64,000 nt of DNA from Homalodisca vitripennis (Eukaryota; Arthropoda; Insecta; Hemiptera; Cicadellidae): the NCBI RefSeq assembly GCF_021130785.1, contig NC_060210.1:181090501-181154500 (forward strand), given 5' to 3'. Position 1 is the stretch's first letter. Each line of letters starts with the position of its first letter. The position numbers and the translations under genes were made by a program. The notes under the pieces are model-generated. The model did not search any database. It was not told the DNA's origin and was given only the letters and a program-made list of their open reading frames with translations. Below are positions 60,770 to 64,000 of this stretch, one piece after another.

Positions 60770-60961
60770 GTGGAGCCAGAAAATATTTGAAAATGTATAA
60801 GTGCATGCTGATGTTGAACACCATGGATAAAATAATGTACGATGCTCAGCGTCAAGGTAGAATATCATTTTACATGACCAACTACGGAGAGGAGGCCACC
60901 CTCGCTAGTGCTGCTGTGTTAGCCGACACTGACCTCATCTATGGACAATATAGGGAAGCAG
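60770..60961 (+). CDS. BCKDHA: BCKDHA exon on the opposite strand (E1-alpha N-terminal core)
   Basis: 192 bp, acceptor ATGTTTAG, donor GTTGTA. It encodes [60 protein letters not shown] and REA plus one base. This matches the E1-alpha segment [72 protein letters not shown] and YREAG line the ThDP/substrate channel. There is no frame error. The terminal G joins GT at 62929 to give Gly. It should lie upstream of the minus-strand exons in the same orientation but is inverted. Confidence 0.95.
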
Positions 60962-62928
60962 GTTGTACCATTATTCATTCATTTAATTTCAATTGTAATA
61001 TAGATTATTAACTAAGCAGCCTTTTCGGTACTTTGGGATTAATTCCGACCACACCAGTATGAAGAACACAAAAATATAAAATATATAGAAACAAACATGA
61101 TGGAACGAAAAAACAACTCTTTAATTACAAAATTACAAACTTACAAAGCCATTTCCAGGTATTATGATCGGTATTGTTGTCGCTGTTATTCTTATATTTC
61201 TCAAGAATCCCGATTACGGCAGGCCGCACGGCAAATCACATGATTATTTAAGTTTTTTGCACGGTACATTAATTGACTATCCATTACAATTCAATTTATT
61301 TCTGATCAGCAACCTCTAGAATTTGATATTTTACTGATAGGTACTACCTCGAGGGATGTTTTTCTTTCGTTGACATCAGCGCGGCGCAGCACCGAAGGTG
61401 CTGTCGAAGCCCGCGCTGATGGCCAGAGGCACTCGCATTTTGGGTGGCAGGAGTGTGATCAAGAATAAAAACAAGTTTTGAGTTTTTTTTTAAAATAAAG
61501 AGTTTAGTTTTTGTTTGGTTAATGTTTGTTTTTGTTGAATTTTTGTGTTTGGAGAAATTGTAGGGGTAAAACACGGAAGTTACAACAAAGCGACGCACCA
61601 GCTGAACGGGCGGCGCGGCGAGACTCTGCAATCACGTTATCTACTAGACCGCTCGACTTTGACCTCTGTCTGAGGAATGGGGAGCGGTTTTGTGATAAGA
61701 CCATTCCTGTTTTTATATTGACGAAATATTGTTCTACGCTAATCTAGTAATCAGTAGAAGCAAAATGTCAAAGTTCATGTCTGAGTGTGGTCGGTATAAT
61801 CCCAAAGTACCGCCTTTTTCTTTTCAATATTATAATGTATAAAGAAAATGTAATGCATATTTTTCAAATGCAAAAAGAATTTATACAGGATATGACTTAT
61901 TTCTGTTGCATAAGAAAAAATTACGGCTTTTATATCTAATAAAATATTGTATTAATAATTGTTTAAATCAAATTACTTTTAAGAAATTACAGGTCTAGAT
62001 CTATAATTTTTAAACCCCTGCACATGCTCTAACATGACAACAGCTGTCGTACCCGACAGTTGCAGCATATGTTAACAAATGGCATCAGGAAAACTGTCTG
62101 GCCTTACAGTAATGGGTCGTATTGGGTGAACCATCTAACCCTCAAACTCTCCCACACATTTCTCTGTCGGGTTGTAACATGTGTAGCGTTGTAGCCCCAA
62201 CTTACAGACCAACTTAATCCTTGATCGTGGACCTAGGAATCATCAGTCAAGTCAAGAATCGTCTTTGCTCAGTAACATTTTTATAGTTCTAAGTTATTGG
62301 AGCAAAAAAAACTAGTGGTTATGGAGCTGCTTGAGTGTTGGAATGTATACTGCTATTTATGTAACATGTAAGACAAATATTATTCCATCAGGGACTGCAG
62401 AAATGATTGTTACAATTTTCATTACTAATAATATGTAGAAAAGTGATGCCTAATGCTTCAGTTTGAGAAAACCATGTCTTAGATTACACACTTCTCTTCT
62501 TGCTATGCCCTTCACTTACACCTAATCACATAAAAGCTATAACTATTTTTTATTGGCTTAGTGTTTACAAAGCCTATCAATGCCTGGACTGGACTCCAAG
62601 CAGTTTTTTGGTATGTTTGAACCCTTTCTTCCTCTTCTTTTCTGTTCTTTATTTTTGTATGTAGTAATATCTCCCCCACCTGACGGAGAGGATAAATTCC
62701 AATCCTGGAAACGTTGTGTTATACCTTTTGTAACATATACTGATGGCAAATGTCCGGAATTCTGTTATCCTTTCAAATCCTCGATCGTCAATATCAACCT
62801 TTGAAGAAGGAATGGTGGTAATTATTTGTACATTGGAAATAATTTTATAAATATAAAAACTTGGATGCAAAAAAAATTATTTTAATTATTTTATTGTTAT
62901 AATTTTTTTATATTATGAATGTTTCTAG
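60962..62928 (+). other. BCKDHA intron between the two plus-strand exons
   Basis: Contains a terminal-inverted-repeat element (61026-61812). A segment at 62670-62820 (ACCTGACGGAGAGGATAAAT, then TTGTAACATATACTGATGGC) resembles a dispersed repeat seen in other insects; I could not classify it. The remainder is AT-rich. Confidence 0.6.
61026..61812. mobile_element. Non-autonomous terminal-inverted-repeat element
   Basis: Left end CGGTACTTTGGGATTAATTC, then CGACCACAC. Right end, reverse-complemented, CGGTACTTTGGGATTATACC, then GACCACAC. CCTTTT directly flanks both ends (61020-61025 and 61813-61818), a possible 6-bp target duplication. The interior is GC-richer near 61340-61680, with a nested hairpin at 61374-61421 and no recognisable transposase. 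The superfamily is undetermined. It is inserted in a BCKDHA intron. Confidence 0.83.
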
Positions 62929-63091
62929 GTGTGCTGCTGTACAGGGGCTTTGAGTTACACCAATTCATGGATCAATGTTATGGAAAACTGTGATGATAAA
63001 GGTCTAGGGAGGCAGATGCCTATACATTATGGCTCCAGAAAACTGAACTTTGTTACTCTCTCATCTCCATTGGCAACTCAGATGCCTCAAG
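62929..63091 (+). CDS. BCKDHA: BCKDHA exon on the opposite strand (K+-binding segment), one-base insertion
   Basis: 163 bp, acceptor GTTTCTAG, donor GTAATA. It encodes [19 protein letters not shown], then [20 protein letters not shown] and [13 protein letters not shown]. The family counterpart is [60 protein letters not shown] holds the potassium-coordinating residues near the ThDP site. GGAAAACTG has one A too many: as written it stops after YGKL. The exon is 163 bp where its phases demand 162, which independently shows the extra base. A sequencing homopolymer error is likeliest. Confidence 0.92.
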
Positions 63092-64000
63092 GTAATATCA
63101 TTACCACAATTACTAATCAACATTTCCAGTGGGAAATGCCAATCATAGCTCTTTAGTATATACATTTTGGTGACCATTGTAAATTAATATTTTGGGTAGG
63201 CCTATATTATACGTTTTTACCACTTTTTGGTGGTTTAGTAAACCACCAAGATGGTTTAGTAATAAGTACAATTAATTGGCTTTTATGTGCTAGACATAAT
63301 GGTTTAACCTAGAATACTACTTATCTTACACATTTCATTGGCATCACTTAGAATCAAGAACTTAATTTCAATTATTAGACACACAATGATACATTAGACA
63401 TTTTCATACCTAAATTAGTATTTAACAGCTTATTACATAAATACTTGCTTGTTCATTCCTCAATTTAATATTGTAGCTAAGCCATATTTAATAAGTAAAT
63501 ATGGCAAAACAGCATGTAAATGGAAAGTATCATAAACAACTGTAACAATTAAAAAAAATTGAGTTTGCAGTAATAAATATGTAAAACATAACAGGACATT
63601 TATTTAATAATTTACAGGTTAACAAACAACAACATTAAATATTGAATTTTAACAATAATAAATAATATAAATAAATGACAATAAACAAACAACACAATAA
63701 ACAAGTACAAACAATAAAAAAGATTAAAAAAACGATACACTTTAAACACACTTATTTAGATCTATTTGCATTTAGCTATCAAATATTGTATGTAAGTTTA
63801 TCTTATCTTCAGTTCAGGTTGATGGAAATCATCAACCTTGTAAAAAACTTTCCTTTTTAGCCAATTACTCAAGCATTTTTAAATTTATGAAGACCAACAG
63901 TATGAGCTGATTGTCCCCTAGTTGGCATTTTTTGCTTTTGACAATCAATCATGACAATTCCCTTTAAACCTTCTGGGTCATCCATTTCAAATCAACCAAT
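63092..64000. other. AT-rich sequence, probable BCKDHA intron
   Basis: No further exon found; in particular the expected next segment beginning AVGAAYA is not present on either strand. A small inverted repeat TGGTGGTTTAG/CTAAACCACCA-like lies near 63230. Confidence 0.55.

Overview
This 64 kb window is AT-rich, repeat-dense nuclear DNA from an arthropod, most likely an insect. The support is intron-split coding exons, very large introns, several interleaved transposon superfamilies (pogo/Tigger, hAT, mariner, piggyBac-like, I/R1-type and CR1/Jockey-type LINEs) and microsatellites. The species cannot be fixed from sequence alone; a hemipteran-type genome would fit but is a guess. Almost every long open frame is transposon coding sequence, mostly decayed, or a low-complexity artefact.

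Two host genes can be supported. The clear one is BCKDHA, the E1-alpha subunit of the mitochondrial branched-chain 2-oxoacid dehydrogenase complex. Its last four exons run on the minus strand (54949 down to a TAA at 46904) with matching splice phases and no frame errors. A fifth, partial exon lies at 60379-60465 (minus) and stops against a (C15A)n tract. The two exons that should precede it lie on the PLUS strand at 60770-60961 and 62929-63091. The window therefore holds an inversion, real or an assembly artefact, with one breakpoint at the tract. The second gene is a minus-strand gene for an unidentified protein with an N-terminal membrane segment: a start-codon exon near 39.87 kb, a TM exon at 30932-31041, and three tandem exon-like copies at 27.05-27.42 kb, one of which fits in splice phase.

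Layout. 1-707: end of a Tigger/jerky element. 842-7090: a 58-bp satellite split by a LINE (1618-5475) that has lost its reverse transcriptase. 9046-9969: seven almost identical 132-bp tandem repeats. 11186-14647: a pogo/Tigger element with a 416-bp poly-T tract inside its transposase gene. 16741-20700: a decayed ZBED-type hAT element with a second hAT (8-bp target duplication) inserted in it. 22.8-23.1 kb: a GC-rich minisatellite. 24.5-25.6 kb: retroposon debris and (CA)n. 29.7-33.8 kb: LINE, Tigger and LINE remnants. 38.3-39.1 kb: mariner remnant. 39.27 kb: a 33-bp-arm hairpin. 45.7-57.8 kb, in and just downstream of BCKDHA: four TTAA-flanked piggyBac-like non-autonomous elements and part of a fifth, one of them carrying a LINE. 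59.2-60.05 kb: another LINE end. 61.03-61.81 kb: a terminal-inverted-repeat element inside the BCKDHA intron.

No CRISPR array, operon, rRNA or convincing tRNA was found. The most unusual signals are the inverted BCKDHA exons at a period-16 C15A tract, and the piggyBac-like elements, which share a layout of paired subterminal palindromes while the palindrome sequence differs from element to element.
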